Source: Methanomethylovorans sp041447285 (GTDB lineage: Archaea > Halobacteriota > Methanosarcinia > Methanosarcinales > Methanosarcinaceae). Taken from it: a stretch of DNA of 64,000 bases. The notes beneath the pieces were generated by a model. The model ran no database searches. It saw only the letters and a program-made list of their open reading frames with translations, and was not told where the DNA came from. Within the stretch, counting starts at the first letter, position 1. The number at the start of each line of letters is the position of its first letter. Both the position numbers and the translations under genes were made by a program. Shown here in pieces: positions 33,701 through 42,395 of the stretch. The stretch spans positions 1-64,000 of the forward strand of contig NZ_JBGMEB010000017.1 of NCBI RefSeq assembly GCF_041447285.1, read 5' to 3'.

Positions 33701-34493
33701 TTCCCAGAACATACAAAGCATCATGTCCCAGCTTATATACAGAATTACCTGTGAATGTTATATCTGCTGAGGAAGTGTATGAATAGGGCTTGTTCTTTAC
33801 TTTTAATCCGTCTCCAGTTCCCCATTCCAGACGCATATCTGTTACTGTAACCCCTTTACAATTTTCAAAATACATCAGATTATAATATCCTTTGCCACGA
33901 GATACTGATTGACTTTCACTATTTCCGTCGATCTCAAATCCTTTGATGGTAATATCTTTTTGTGCACCACTTTTGTTCTTTATTAGCGGTACTTCAGCAG
34001 CCCATCCTGCATTTGGTACCAATTTGATACAAGCGCTTGAATCTCCGGTAAGTATTGTATTTGATCCAATTTCGAGGGTTGCATCTATCCAGTATGTATT
34101 TGGTCCTCTTAGGTAGACAGTGCCGCCGCCGAGGTTGTAGGTATCTGTTAATGCTTTGTTAATTTCAATGTGATCATTTGTTCCGTCACAGTTATAATTT
34201 CCACTTCCATCGGTATCAACATAAACCGTTGCTGCGGATGCTAAACTGGATCCGACAATTGAAAAACACAGGAAGCAGATTGAAAAAGCCAGGAACAAAA
34301 CAGATATTTTTTTTATAAGAGATTTGTTTTTGTTTTCAGCATTTAAGCCATTATAGTTTTTAGCAAAAGAAGCTTTTGGCGAAAATACGAAGAGACTACT
34401 GATCGTTAATGCAATTAGTAATACATGGCGAGATTTAGCCCATCTGTGAGCGCTAAATCTTTCGCAAATTTTTATGCTTTTACTTTTAAACAT
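30762..34493 (-). CDS. Surface protein A: beta-helix, PKD and disaggregatase-type repeats
   Basis: About 1243 residues, secreted. Two hydrophobic leaders occur in tandem (about 25-45 and 65-88, ending LASAATV). Then comes a parallel beta-helix related to the disaggregatase-associated domain (about 90-545; GNYNCDGTNDH, GGGTVYLRGPNTYW), one PKD domain (about 557-646), a DNRLR-type disaggregatase repeat (about 665-843), two PKD domains (about 864-1044) and a second DNRLR repeat (about 1064-end). In Methanosarcina such proteins act on or bind the heteropolysaccharide matrix. ATG at 34493 has GGAGAG 6 bases upstream; the GTG two codons earlier is rejected. It shares its promoter and N-terminal half with gene B. 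Confidence 0.88.
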   Translation of the reverse strand: MFKSKSIKICERFSAHRWAKSRHVLLIALTISSLFVFSPKASFAKNYNGLNAENKNKSLIKKISVLFLAFSICFLCFSIVGSSLASAATVYVDTDGSGNYNCDGTNDHIEINKALTDTYNLGGGTVYLRGPNTYWIDATLEIGSNTILTGDSSACIKLVPNAGWAAEVPLIKNKSGAQKDITIKGFEIDGNSESQSVSRGKGYYNLMYFENCKGVTVTDMRLEWGTGDGLKVKNKPYSYTSSADITFTGNSVYKLGHDALYVLGMNGVTVANNDVFTRTNSAFRLSSSGNAKIYNNVIHSEIGTGGTSTGPGIEIDKSSGYKSENIEIYNNIFHTLNGAAIWIDGEDTDNVIRGKNVYIHHNTMYNVGQYGTNTGYSNAAITLGQFDNTRIENNVIDNGGHAGIKYYQYTNSYKMSAKFTTYVNNNIIMNCAKNVATGVWNYNSANHKFVLNNNCIYKNTNDAYTGSNIEHSGDIYVDPQFVSSTTRDYHLQSKAGHYSSGKWVADSTSSPLIDAGYSESSYSNEPSPNGGRINIGRYGNTAQASKSSSTVSNEIDAKPVANAGSDKTVPVGSTVLFNGNSSTDDKGIATYSWDFDASNGITSEATGVTATKKYTSAGTYTVTLTVTDAAGQTATDTVNVIVSGTTTTTPDTTTSTGTSVSYSPTYDNRLRSDSTSTVYSTSTYLDIGKSSAAARDLMLFDLSSYKTTDTISKATLSLYWYYPASTTRTSDTVVEVYRPVAWDPKYVSWNNRASGTAWSTAGGNWYDKNGVAQGSTPYATLIFSASTVPGNKYYDFDVTQLVQEYVSGKYTNTGFFIKARTESGNYIAFYSAESSNTAMRPKLTITSTSGGSTNADITDSVPVANAGSDKNTATNSAVTFDGSASTDDRGIASYSWDFNASNGITSEVTGKTATKTFTTAGTYTVTLTVTDTAGQTATDTVNVVVSGATSVDAAPVANAGSDKTATVGSAVTFDGSTSTDDKGIASYSWDFDASNGITSEATGKTATKSYTTAATYIVTLTVTDTAGQKATDTANVVVSGTTSTTTNTSTSTGTSVSYSPTYDNRLRSDSASTVYSTSTYVDIGKSSATARDVMLFDLSSYKTTDTISKATLSLYWYYPASTTRTYDTVVEVYRPVAWDPKYVSWNNRASGTAWSTAGGNWYDKNGAAQGSIPYATLTFPASTVPGNKYYDFDVTQLVKEYISGKYTNTGFFIKARTESGNYIAFYSSEYSNNAMRPKLTVTS

Positions 34494-35015
34494 ATTCACT
34501 CTCCTTTATCGTTTTTATAGAATTTTTATTTAAATTTAATTTAAAAGCAGATTGACATTATGATAGATAAGTATTTGCCGAAAATATGTAAATTTAAAAA
34601 TATTGTTTTTAACATTAATAGTATTGTATATTTTTATTTTGTATGGATCCACAACATATTGTCTAGTTTAGTGGTATATTGCCTCTTTTTATGGCAGTTC
34701 TGGAAAAATAGTTGATCCAAAAGAAAGTGATTATTATAGGAAATATAAATAAATAGCTATGTATTTAATTTAATAAATATTTAATTTGTAATACATCTTA
34801 CTTAATTTGTTCCTAAATCATCTAATAGTATCTATAAAAAATAATAGGGTATATTATGCTACAAACAAAGTATGTAAAATCATGATGTGAGTATGATTTC
34901 ATAATATCAAAATAATTCAAGCATGTTCTTCCCACTGAGATCCTAAAAATGAATGAAACTTGGTATCCCTTGATTTTAAGATGTTAGGACCCAAGTTCTC
35001 TACAACGTTCTGGAA
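34494..35015 (-). promoter_or_regulatory. Promoter of surface gene A and downstream flank of gene B
   Basis: About 520 bases. The block at 34561-34605 (with TATTTGCCGAAAATATGTAA) is repeated almost unchanged upstream of gene B at 37506-37549, at nearly the same distance from the start, so it probably carries shared regulatory sites. Behind gene B, ACTTGG at 34958-34963 and CCAAGT at 34991-34996 could pair to form a terminator stem. The middle part (34610-34950) is AT-rich without recognisable features. Confidence 0.5.
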
Positions 35016-37436
35016 TTACTTGACAACTACCCTTAATGTGTCTGTGGATTTTTGTCCTTTAGAGTCAATCACAGTTAGTGTCACTGTGTAAGTTCCAGCT
35101 TTTGTATACGTCTTGGTAGCTCTCATACCTGTAGCTTCAGTGGTTATACCATTGGATGCATCAAAGTCCCATCTGTAAGAGACTATTTTATTGTCATCAG
35201 TGGACGAACTGCCAGAGAAACTAACAGCTTTTCCTCTGGTGGCGGTCTGGTCTGCTCCTGCGTTTGCGACTGGTGGCTTATCTCCGGAGCTTGTTGTGGC
35301 AGAACCTGATGTAGTTGTTGTAGTTGTACTTGTGCTTGTTGTGGTTGCAGCGCTTGTTTTGCCACCAACAACTACCGTCAAAGTGTCTGTGGATTTCTGT
35401 CCCTTTGAGTCAGTGACAGTAAGTGTCACAGTATAAGTTCCAGCTTTGGTATATGTCTTTGTAGCTCTTTGACCCGTGGCTTCGGTTGTTATACCATTTG
35501 AAGCATCAAAGTCCCATCTGTAAGACACTATCTTATTGCTGGCTGTGGAAGAACCACCATCAAAGGATACTTTAGAATTCACAGCAGCTGTTTTATCTGC
35601 CCCGGCATTTGCAACCGGTAGATTGTTTCCGGAACTTGTCGTTGTGGAACCTGATGTCGTTGTACTTGTTGTGGTTGTTGAAGTGCCAACGACTACCTTT
35701 ACTGTGTCTGTGGATTTTTGTCCACTTGTATCAGTAACAGTCAATGTCACTGTATAAGTCCCAGCCTTTGTATATGTCTTTGTGGCAGTCTTACCGGTAG
35801 CTTCTGATTTTATACCATTTGATGAATCAAAGTCCCATGAGTAAGATTTTATTCCGTTGTCGTCAGTGGATGCACTACCATCAAATAACACTTTAGCATT
35901 CACAGCAGCTGTTTTGTCTGCACCAGCGTTTGCCACCGGTGGGTTATCTGCCTTGTTTGAAACAGCTGAAGAACTATCACTAGTGGATGAACTTGAGGAT
36001 GAAGAGTCAGAAGTATCTCCGCTATGTTCAATATTTGCACCAGTGTACGGGCCCTTTGCATTGCCAGAGATGCGATTATTTTTCAGTACAAATTTGTGGT
36101 TTGCAGAGTTATAGTTCCAGACACCTGTTGCCACATTCTTATTACAGTTTCTGATAACGTTGTTAGTTACATATGTGGTGAACTTTGCACTCATCTTGTA
36201 AGAATTGGTATATTGATAATACTTGATACCAGCATGGCCACCATTATCAATAACATTATTTTCAATCCTTGTGTTATCAAACTGTCCAATTGTGATTGCT
36301 GCATTGCTGTATCCAGTATTGCTACCATACTGGCCAACATTGCGCATTGTATTATCGTGTATGTATACATTCTTTCCACGTATTACATTATCCCGGTCTT
36401 CACCATCTATCCAGATAGCTGCACCATTAAGGGTGTGGAAAGTGTTCTTGTATATTTCAATATTTTCAGATTTGTACCCACTGCTCTTATCAATTTCTAT
36501 ACCTGGACCTGTTGAAGTGCCTCCAGTACCAATTTCTGAATGGACCACGTTATTATAGATCTTTGCATTACCGGAACTTGACAATCTGAAAGCGCTGTTT
36601 GTTCTTGTAAATACATCATTATTAGCTACAGTTACTCCATTCATTCCCAGAACATACAGGGCATCATGTCCCAGCTTATATACAGAATTGCCTGTGAATT
36701 TTATATTTGCTGAAGAACTGTATGAATAAGGCTTGTTCTTTACTTTTAATCCGTCTCCAGTTCCCCATTCCAGACGCATGTCTGTTACTGTAATATCTTT
36801 GCAGTTCTCAAAATACATCAGATTATAATATCCTTTGCCACGAGATACTGATTGTTTTTCACTATTTCCGTCGATCTCAAATCCTTTGATAGTGATACCT
36901 TTTTGTGCACCGCTTTTGTTTCTTATTAGTGGTACGTCAACAGACCACCCTGCATTCGGTACCAATTTGATACAGGCGCTTGAATCACCGGTAAGAATAG
37001 TATTTGATCCAATTTCAAGGGTTGCGTCTATCCAGTATGTATTTGGTCCTCTTAGGTATACAGTGCCGCCGCCGTTGTTGTAGGTATCTGTTAATGCTTT
37101 GTTAATTTCAACGTGGTCATTTGTTCCATCACAATTATAGTTTCCACTTCCATCTGTATCAACATATACTGTTGCTGCGGATGCTAAATTCGATCCAACA
37201 ATTGAAAAACACAGGAAGCAGATTGAAAAAGCCAGAAACAAAACAGATATTTTTTTTATAACAGATTTGTTTTTGTTTTCAGCATTTAAGCCATTATAGT
37301 TTTTAGCAAAAGAAGGTCTTGATGAATAAACGAAGAGACTACTGATGGTTAATGTAATTAGTAATACATGGCGAGACTTAGCCCATCTGTGAGCGCTAAA
37401 TCTTTCACAAATTTTTATACTTCTACTTTTAAACAT
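35016..37436 (-). CDS. Surface protein B: beta-helix with three PKD domains
   Basis: 806 residues. The N-terminal ~480 residues are nearly the same as those of protein A, including the tandem hydrophobic leaders and the beta-helix, with no length change between them down to the end of the helix. After a Ser-rich linker (about 480-495) come three PKD domains (about 498-583, 606-691, 721-806) joined by Thr/Ser linkers; the DNRLR-type repeats of protein A are missing. The simplest history is a tandem gene duplication followed by a different C-terminal half. AGGAAAG precedes the ATG. The Thr/Ser linkers may be O-glycosylated. Confidence 0.87.
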   Translation of the reverse strand: MFKSRSIKICERFSAHRWAKSRHVLLITLTISSLFVYSSRPSFAKNYNGLNAENKNKSVIKKISVLFLAFSICFLCFSIVGSNLASAATVYVDTDGSGNYNCDGTNDHVEINKALTDTYNNGGGTVYLRGPNTYWIDATLEIGSNTILTGDSSACIKLVPNAGWSVDVPLIRNKSGAQKGITIKGFEIDGNSEKQSVSRGKGYYNLMYFENCKDITVTDMRLEWGTGDGLKVKNKPYSYSSSANIKFTGNSVYKLGHDALYVLGMNGVTVANNDVFTRTNSAFRLSSSGNAKIYNNVVHSEIGTGGTSTGPGIEIDKSSGYKSENIEIYKNTFHTLNGAAIWIDGEDRDNVIRGKNVYIHDNTMRNVGQYGSNTGYSNAAITIGQFDNTRIENNVIDNGGHAGIKYYQYTNSYKMSAKFTTYVTNNVIRNCNKNVATGVWNYNSANHKFVLKNNRISGNAKGPYTGANIEHSGDTSDSSSSSSSTSDSSSAVSNKADNPPVANAGADKTAAVNAKVLFDGSASTDDNGIKSYSWDFDSSNGIKSEATGKTATKTYTKAGTYTVTLTVTDTSGQKSTDTVKVVVGTSTTTTSTTTSGSTTTSSGNNLPVANAGADKTAAVNSKVSFDGGSSTASNKIVSYRWDFDASNGITTEATGQRATKTYTKAGTYTVTLTVTDSKGQKSTDTLTVVVGGKTSAATTTSTSTTTTTTSGSATTSSGDKPPVANAGADQTATRGKAVSFSGSSSTDDNKIVSYRWDFDASNGITTEATGMRATKTYTKAGTYTVTLTVIDSKGQKSTDTLRVVVK

Positions 37437-38015
37437 ATTTCACTTTCCTCTGTTGTTTTAGGATAGTTGTAATTAAAATTATGTCTGAAAGCCAGATTGA
37501 TTTAATGCTAGATAAATATTTGCCGAAAATATGTAAATCTAAACATATTCATTTAAATATTAAAACAAATTAATAATCTAATATTTTGTCTGATCTTTAT
37601 ATAATCTATCCTAACCAAAGTTAATCAAGTTCAGCTAATTGCTTATTAAACTAGTGAATAGCTAAAATGAAAGGTTGCATTGGTTATTTTAATGGTTTTT
37701 ATTTTAAAAATAGCTTTATATTATATGATTGCAATATTATTAAGCAAATATTATGGAATATACGGCGTTATATTCAAGTTCCATAGAAAATCCATTGCAA
37801 TAGATATCAATCAACTAAAATTGATAATGTAAATAGACATCTGCAGACACATTCGTACTATTATTTGGTTGATCATCACTTATCACAGAGGATTTCTAAT
37901 AAAGAACCGGTAAAAGTCAGAAATAATTGCAAAACTTTACAGAACGCTAAAGGGTTATATAGTTAAAAATCTCTAACATGAGCTACCTAATTCAATATTT
38001 ATTTCAAGGGTTTTT
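37437..38015. other. Intergenic region with divergent promoters of surface gene B and the flippase
   Basis: About 580 AT-rich bases. Towards gene B it holds the copy of the conserved upstream block (37506-37549). Towards the flippase, GGGTTATATAGTT near 37952-37964 is a TATA candidate about 55 bases before the start. No reading frame or repeat stands out in 37560-37940. Confidence 0.45.
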
Positions 38016-39479
38016 ATGTCAAACTATAAACTTATAAAAGATATAGGGATAGTAGCCCTATCTCAGATTTTAACATCTCTAGGTTCATTTTTGTTGCTAC
38101 CTATAATTACAAAAACCCTTGGGCCTTATGATTATGGTACTTGGGCTCAAATTTCAGTAACTGTATCACTTCTAAGCCCAGTAGCTGTTATGGGTTTATC
38201 AATGGGGATCGTTAGGTTCCTATCAGGTGAACAAGATCTTAAACGGGTAAGAGAAACATATTTTTCAGTTCTGGCTATTGTTTTCTCAGCTGGAATTTTC
38301 ATCTCTGCAATGCTTTATTTATCATCGGATTATTTAGCAGGATCAATATTTGGTGATCCAAAAGCATCATACTATGTTCAATGTGGTTCTCTTTTAGTAT
38401 TACTCTTAGCCGTTGAGCAAATCTCATTGTACTATTTCAGGATATTCCAAAAAATAAACACTTTTGCCAGTCTTAGCATTTTTAAATCGATAGGTCATCT
38501 TATTGTGACTATTCTTTTGCTTCGTTCCGGCTTTGGGCTTTTATCGATAATAGTTTCTTTAGTATTGATTGAGTCCACATTATTTGCGATCTCGATGTAT
38601 TTTATAATTTCAGAGATTGGTTTTTCATTGCCGAAATTTAAAGGTATTAAGGAAATACTAAAATACAGCTTGCCTCTAACACCAAATTCTGTTATTAGGT
38701 GGGTTACAGATTCCAGTGACAGGTATTTGGTCACTTATTTCATGGGATTGGGTTCTGCAGGAGTTTATTCTGCAGCTTATGGAATTGGAAATCTGGTTAC
38801 TTTCATAATAACACCAATTCAATTTATACTGTTTCCTGAACTTTCTAGACTATATAATCAAGGAAAATATGATGAAGCTGCAAATTACATCAATCTATCT
38901 CTCCGATATTTTTTGTACGGTGCGATTCCTGCCTGTTTAGGTCTCACTTTTCTTGCAAAACCATTACTAGTTATTATAACAACTCCCGAGTTCATAGCTG
39001 GAAGCAATGTTATTCCATATGTGGCATTTTCAGGTTTGTTAGCAGGTGTATTTCAGATACTTATTAATATTACTCATTTAGTCAAGAAAACTCAGTTCAA
39101 TTTGTTCATTCATTTATTTGCTGCTTTATCTAATGCAATATTGAATTTTTTACTGATACCTCCTTATGGCATAGTAGGAGCTGGATTTGCAACTTTTGTA
39201 GCATACCTGTTAATGGTATTGATATGCGCCAAAGTATCATTTAAATATCTAAAACCAAAAATTGATTGGATATTCATTTCAAAATCATTGCTTGCTTCCC
39301 TTATTATGTGTTTTTTCTTATTTTTCCTTGATTCAAATAGTTTATTTTCTTTAGTAAGGAATGCCGTTGTTGGAGCAATATTGTATGTAGCTTCCACCTT
39401 CCTTCTTAAAAGCTTTAATCAGAAAGAGCAGGATCTCATCAGAAGTGGAATTTCAAAAATTACAAAAAAGAGATCTTAA
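38016..39479 (+). CDS. Wzx-type polysaccharide flippase (MOP superfamily)
   Basis: 487 residues with about 12-14 membrane segments and no large soluble domain. It opens with DIGIVALSQILTSLGSFLLLPIITKTLGPYDYGTWAQ, the start typical of RfbX/Wzx exporters, and retains internal features such as SDRYLVTYFMGLGSAGVYSAAYG. It should move a lipid-linked glycan repeat unit across the membrane. It lies between the disaggregatase-type surface genes and the deacetylase operon, so a role in exporting the matrix polysaccharide is a reasonable inference. No polymerase or glycosyltransferase is seen in the window, so the pathway must be completed elsewhere. Confidence 0.9.
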   Translation: MSNYKLIKDIGIVALSQILTSLGSFLLLPIITKTLGPYDYGTWAQISVTVSLLSPVAVMGLSMGIVRFLSGEQDLKRVRETYFSVLAIVFSAGIFISAMLYLSSDYLAGSIFGDPKASYYVQCGSLLVLLLAVEQISLYYFRIFQKINTFASLSIFKSIGHLIVTILLLRSGFGLLSIIVSLVLIESTLFAISMYFIISEIGFSLPKFKGIKEILKYSLPLTPNSVIRWVTDSSDRYLVTYFMGLGSAGVYSAAYGIGNLVTFIITPIQFILFPELSRLYNQGKYDEAANYINLSLRYFLYGAIPACLGLTFLAKPLLVIITTPEFIAGSNVIPYVAFSGLLAGVFQILINITHLVKKTQFNLFIHLFAALSNAILNFLLIPPYGIVGAGFATFVAYLLMVLICAKVSFKYLKPKIDWIFISKSLLASLIMCFFLFFLDSNSLFSLVRNAVVGAILYVASTFLLKSFNQKEQDLIRSGISKITKKRS

Positions 39480-39543
39480 AAACACATTTTTCCACATTCC
39501 ATATTAGAAAAGTTAATAAGATCATGGAATAAAATCGCTTTTG

Positions 39544-40110
39544 TTAATTCAACAAAAGTCTCATTTTGCAGCCGTTTTTGCCTTCCCCATACATATTTTC
39601 TATTATGTCGGTGCTTTCAAATCCAATCTTTTTATATAATCCAATAGCGGCGTTGTTTTCAGCATTGACAAATAACCATATAGATTCAATCCTATTAACT
39701 TTCAATTCCTTGATACTTTCCCTTAAAAGCGCCTCTCCAAACCCCTTTCTTGAAAAATCTCGATCTACTGCTACTGAAAAAATAACTGCCGATCTTTTTA
39801 TTTTTCTTAAGGAAAGCGTTGGTTGTATGTAGTAACTGCAATAACCGACAGATTTGCCATTATATTGAATCACATAAAAAATATTCGGGAATATCTGTGA
39901 GTATCGGATCAGCTTTTTCTCGGATCTGTTAGGAAAATTCTGACTATATATTTTAAGTACATCAGTCAATGATGCCTCATCAACAGTAGTTATGTTTACC
40001 TTATCGATTTTGCTCCACTTTTTTGAAATGCCAGATCCAATGATCTCTTCTGCATATCTTCTCAAGCTCTTTAAAACATTGAAAGGTAATTTTAGTAATC
40101 TGAAGAGCAT
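39544..40110 (-). CDS. GNAT-family N-acetyltransferase (RimI-like)
   Basis: 188 residues. A short N-terminal basic segment precedes the GNAT core (about 45-185), with AVDRDFSRKGFGEALLRESIKEL for the acetyl-CoA loop and the typical NNAAIGLYKKIGFE segment. Last gene of a three-gene minus-strand operon after the FemAB-like gene, 12 bases downstream of it. RimI-like enzymes acetylate ribosomal proteins, but in this setting acetylation of an amino-sugar or a surface precursor is as likely. It converges with the flippase gene. Confidence 0.82.
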   Translation of the reverse strand: MLFRLLKLPFNVLKSLRRYAEEIIGSGISKKWSKIDKVNITTVDEASLTDVLKIYSQNFPNRSEKKLIRYSQIFPNIFYVIQYNGKSVGYCSYYIQPTLSLRKIKRSAVIFSVAVDRDFSRKGFGEALLRESIKELKVNRIESIWLFVNAENNAAIGLYKKIGFESTDIIENMYGEGKNGCKMRLLLN

Positions 40111-40122
40111 TATTTACTCAAC

Positions 40123-41121
40123 TCACTTTTTAAATAATCCTCTGCAAACCCTTAAAAGCTTGTATCTTTGACTAGTGTAATTAATTAAATAATGAGGAAC
40201 CAATTCCGGATTAAATCCAGTGATAAAGTCTGTGAATTGGGAATGATTTGCTGCCAGCATATTGATCTCTTTATGGCCTTCTACTTTTAGATCACTAATC
40301 ACGTTATAATATATTAGTGAATTTGCTCCACTTTTCCTATAAGATGGATCTGATGATGCTGTCCATGCATATACTCGTTGTTTGTCCCATACTCTTATCT
40401 GAGCTGCCACACGTTCTCCTTCGGGGGTCTCAGCAATCCACATTTCACCTATATTTTTTCGTTCTACTAATTCAATCACTCGGTCAAAGAAAATCTTCTG
40501 TACAGGTGAGCTGAGATTCTGCCTGGTATAAACCATTGAAAATAGATTGTAGTATAGATTAGAATCTTTTAGTTTTTTAACCACTAAACCTTCTTTTGCT
40601 GATTTATTGATGTTCTTTTTCAGGTCTTTAGAAAGTCCGGCATCTATATCTTTTTCTAAATTCAGATAGTATGCATAGAAAACACCTGATTCCCATCCGT
40701 TCCATGTAAATGGTCTGATATCCTTGAAGTCAGGAGACAGCTTCATTTCAATGCTATCCAATTTCATATTGGAAAGAAATACACGCAACTGGTTCAATAT
40801 TTCATGAGATTCCTGAACTTGTTTCCTTACGCTAGCGCCTGGAAAATCTTTGATTACAATTCCACCGTAAGGGGTCATTTCACATGTGGAAGAAGCTACC
40901 TTAAAGATCCCATTCATTTTTCTTATAAAAAGAGGGAATCCACCTACAAGAGCATCTTCTTGGAAACAACCATATATTTTTAGATCTTTGCTAAAAGTAT
41001 CTCTGCAAAGTGTTAACCAATCACTTGTATGAAATACAGTTCCACATGATGATGTTTCTACAAGTTCGTCCCAGAGTTTGTATTCAGCTGGACCAAGTTC
41101 TCTAATTTGTATCTCTGACAT
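40123..41121 (-). CDS. FemAB-like/GNAT acyltransferase (peptidyl or acyl transfer to a surface precursor)
   Basis: About 332 residues with the FemAB-type double-GNAT layout: WDELVETSSCGTVFHTSDWL at the N-terminus, GGFPLFI, a long central helix, and the second GNAT part with AAQIRVWDKQRVYAWTASSDPSYRKSGAN. Such proteins in exopolysaccharide loci (XrtA/PEP-CTERM type) attach acyl or aminoacyl groups. Archaea lack murein, so the bacterial interpeptide-bridge role does not apply. ATG at 41121 has GGTGGG upstream and overlaps the deacetylase end by 20 bases; the longer start at 41154 is less likely. The donor could be aminoacyl-tRNA or acyl-ACP; unknown. Confidence 0.83.
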   Translation of the reverse strand: MSEIQIRELGPAEYKLWDELVETSSCGTVFHTSDWLTLCRDTFSKDLKIYGCFQEDALVGGFPLFIRKMNGIFKVASSTCEMTPYGGIVIKDFPGASVRKQVQESHEILNQLRVFLSNMKLDSIEMKLSPDFKDIRPFTWNGWESGVFYAYYLNLEKDIDAGLSKDLKKNINKSAKEGLVVKKLKDSNLYYNLFSMVYTRQNLSSPVQKIFFDRVIELVERKNIGEMWIAETPEGERVAAQIRVWDKQRVYAWTASSDPSYRKSGANSLIYYNVISDLKVEGHKEINMLAANHSQFTDFITGFNPELVPHYLINYTSQRYKLLRVCRGLFKK

Positions 41122-42151
41122 TTTTTTCCCACCAATTGCAAATCTCTGCTCCACTGGTTATGCAAGCATTTTTCTCGGAACAATATTTCAATATCTTTTC
41201 ATAGAATTTCAGGAAAATCCCATCCATTGAATTATTATGCCAGAGGATGGTAATTACGCCTCTATATTGTTCAACTCTATCGATCAATTGCTTTGTAAGT
41301 TCCCATGCCTTTTCAAAATCCAATCTCATGTAATCCATCAAAAGTGTACGGTCCATTATCACAAGCGGGATCTCAAGAATATCTATTTCCTTAGAAGTGT
41401 TTAGATTAAATGGCTTGAAAGGATGACAAATTCCGTTCCTGAATCCTGCGCAATTCGCATACCCAAATGTTGTATCATATTTGAATCCTGCTTTGCTTAA
41501 TAGTTCCCATGTGTCTGGCGTTTTGAATCTAAGATAGTGATTTCTGTAGCCTATAACCTCTTTTCCCAAAACACTCTCAAGCAACTTCTTTTCCTGGACC
41601 ATCTTTTCAAGATTATCATAAGATCCATGTCCTCCGTGCAGGCCCACTTCCCATCCTTTATCAGAAATCTCTCCAATCTCATCAGCAATTTCTTCTACAT
41701 TATAATTGAAGTCTCTTTCTCCAGGTCTAAGTGCAAGGAAATATAAGCTTGATTTGGCTCCGTATTTGTCCTCAATTTCCATTATTTCTTCAAAATTCCT
41801 GAATGGATGTCTCTTTTTATTGAGGACAGAGAATGCATATCGCATACTGTTTCTATAATTACCTTTTACTGCGGATTTTGCAGATTCAAATGCACAGTTT
41901 CTAAATCCCTGTTTAATAACATCAATATCATGAGTAAGGCATACAGCAAACTTTTTTCCATCAGGGTATGCCGGATTTAATCCATTGTCTATCAAGTATT
42001 TAGATACAGTTGGCTCCATTAAGTTTGCATGTTTACTTAAATAGTAAGGAAACCTCTCATATTGATCTAAAAAAAGAGGGTTGTATTCTTCCCTTTTTGT
42101 AAAGAGTTCCCATATTTCTGGCTCAGCGCGCAGTTTATCAATTAGGGCCAT
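41102..42151 (-). CDS. Polysaccharide deacetylase-family protein
   Basis: 349 residues. The NodB-type core shows THDIDV for the first catalytic aspartate and metal-binding aspartate, HGGHGSYD for the paired histidines, GYRNHYLRF with the conserved arginine, and a late LWHNNS with the last histidine. It lacks a signal peptide, so it acts in the cytoplasm on lipid-linked or nucleotide-linked sugar, like several exopolysaccharide-locus deacetylases. AGGTG precedes the start. First gene of the overlapping operon with the FemAB-like protein and GNAT: removal of an acetyl group followed by acyl transfer on the freed amine is an attractive but untested sequence of events. Confidence 0.87.
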   Translation of the reverse strand: MALIDKLRAEPEIWELFTKREEYNPLFLDQYERFPYYLSKHANLMEPTVSKYLIDNGLNPAYPDGKKFAVCLTHDIDVIKQGFRNCAFESAKSAVKGNYRNSMRYAFSVLNKKRHPFRNFEEIMEIEDKYGAKSSLYFLALRPGERDFNYNVEEIADEIGEISDKGWEVGLHGGHGSYDNLEKMVQEKKLLESVLGKEVIGYRNHYLRFKTPDTWELLSKAGFKYDTTFGYANCAGFRNGICHPFKPFNLNTSKEIDILEIPLVIMDRTLLMDYMRLDFEKAWELTKQLIDRVEQYRGVITILWHNNSMDGIFLKFYEKILKYCSEKNACITSGAEICNWWEKNVRDTN

Positions 42152-42333
42152 TTTTCACACCTATTACTTCCATTCTATAAAACTTTATGCTATAAAAATC
42201 ATAAAATCTTTGCCTTCGCTTCTATATGCTATTTTTTGATCCATGAATCTATAGAAGTACAAAAAACAGATTGCTATATAATCTGGAATCTATTATAGCT
42301 CTTCGATTATAAATATTATATTTCTACTATCTA

Positions 42334-42368
42334 TCTGTGGATTTTTGTCCACCTACATCAATAGCAGC
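42334..42368 (-). pseudogene. Fragment of a PKD-domain coding sequence
   Basis: On the minus strand this stretch reads A-I-D-V-G-G-Q-K-S-T-D-R then stop, matching the end of the PKD domains in genes A, B and C (TVTDTSGQKSTDT). The DNA is close to that at 35704-35735. No upstream frame continues it. It lies between surface gene C and the deacetylase, so it is probably a relic of a further lost PKD domain or gene. Confidence 0.45.
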
Positions 42369-42395
42369 TATTAAATTAAAAATATAAAAAAAGTA

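Noticed and set aside
39544..42151. FemAB-like and deacetylase genes as murein-synthesis genes
   Set aside because: All other genes are archaeal, and methanogens of this order have no murein; surface glycan modification fits better.
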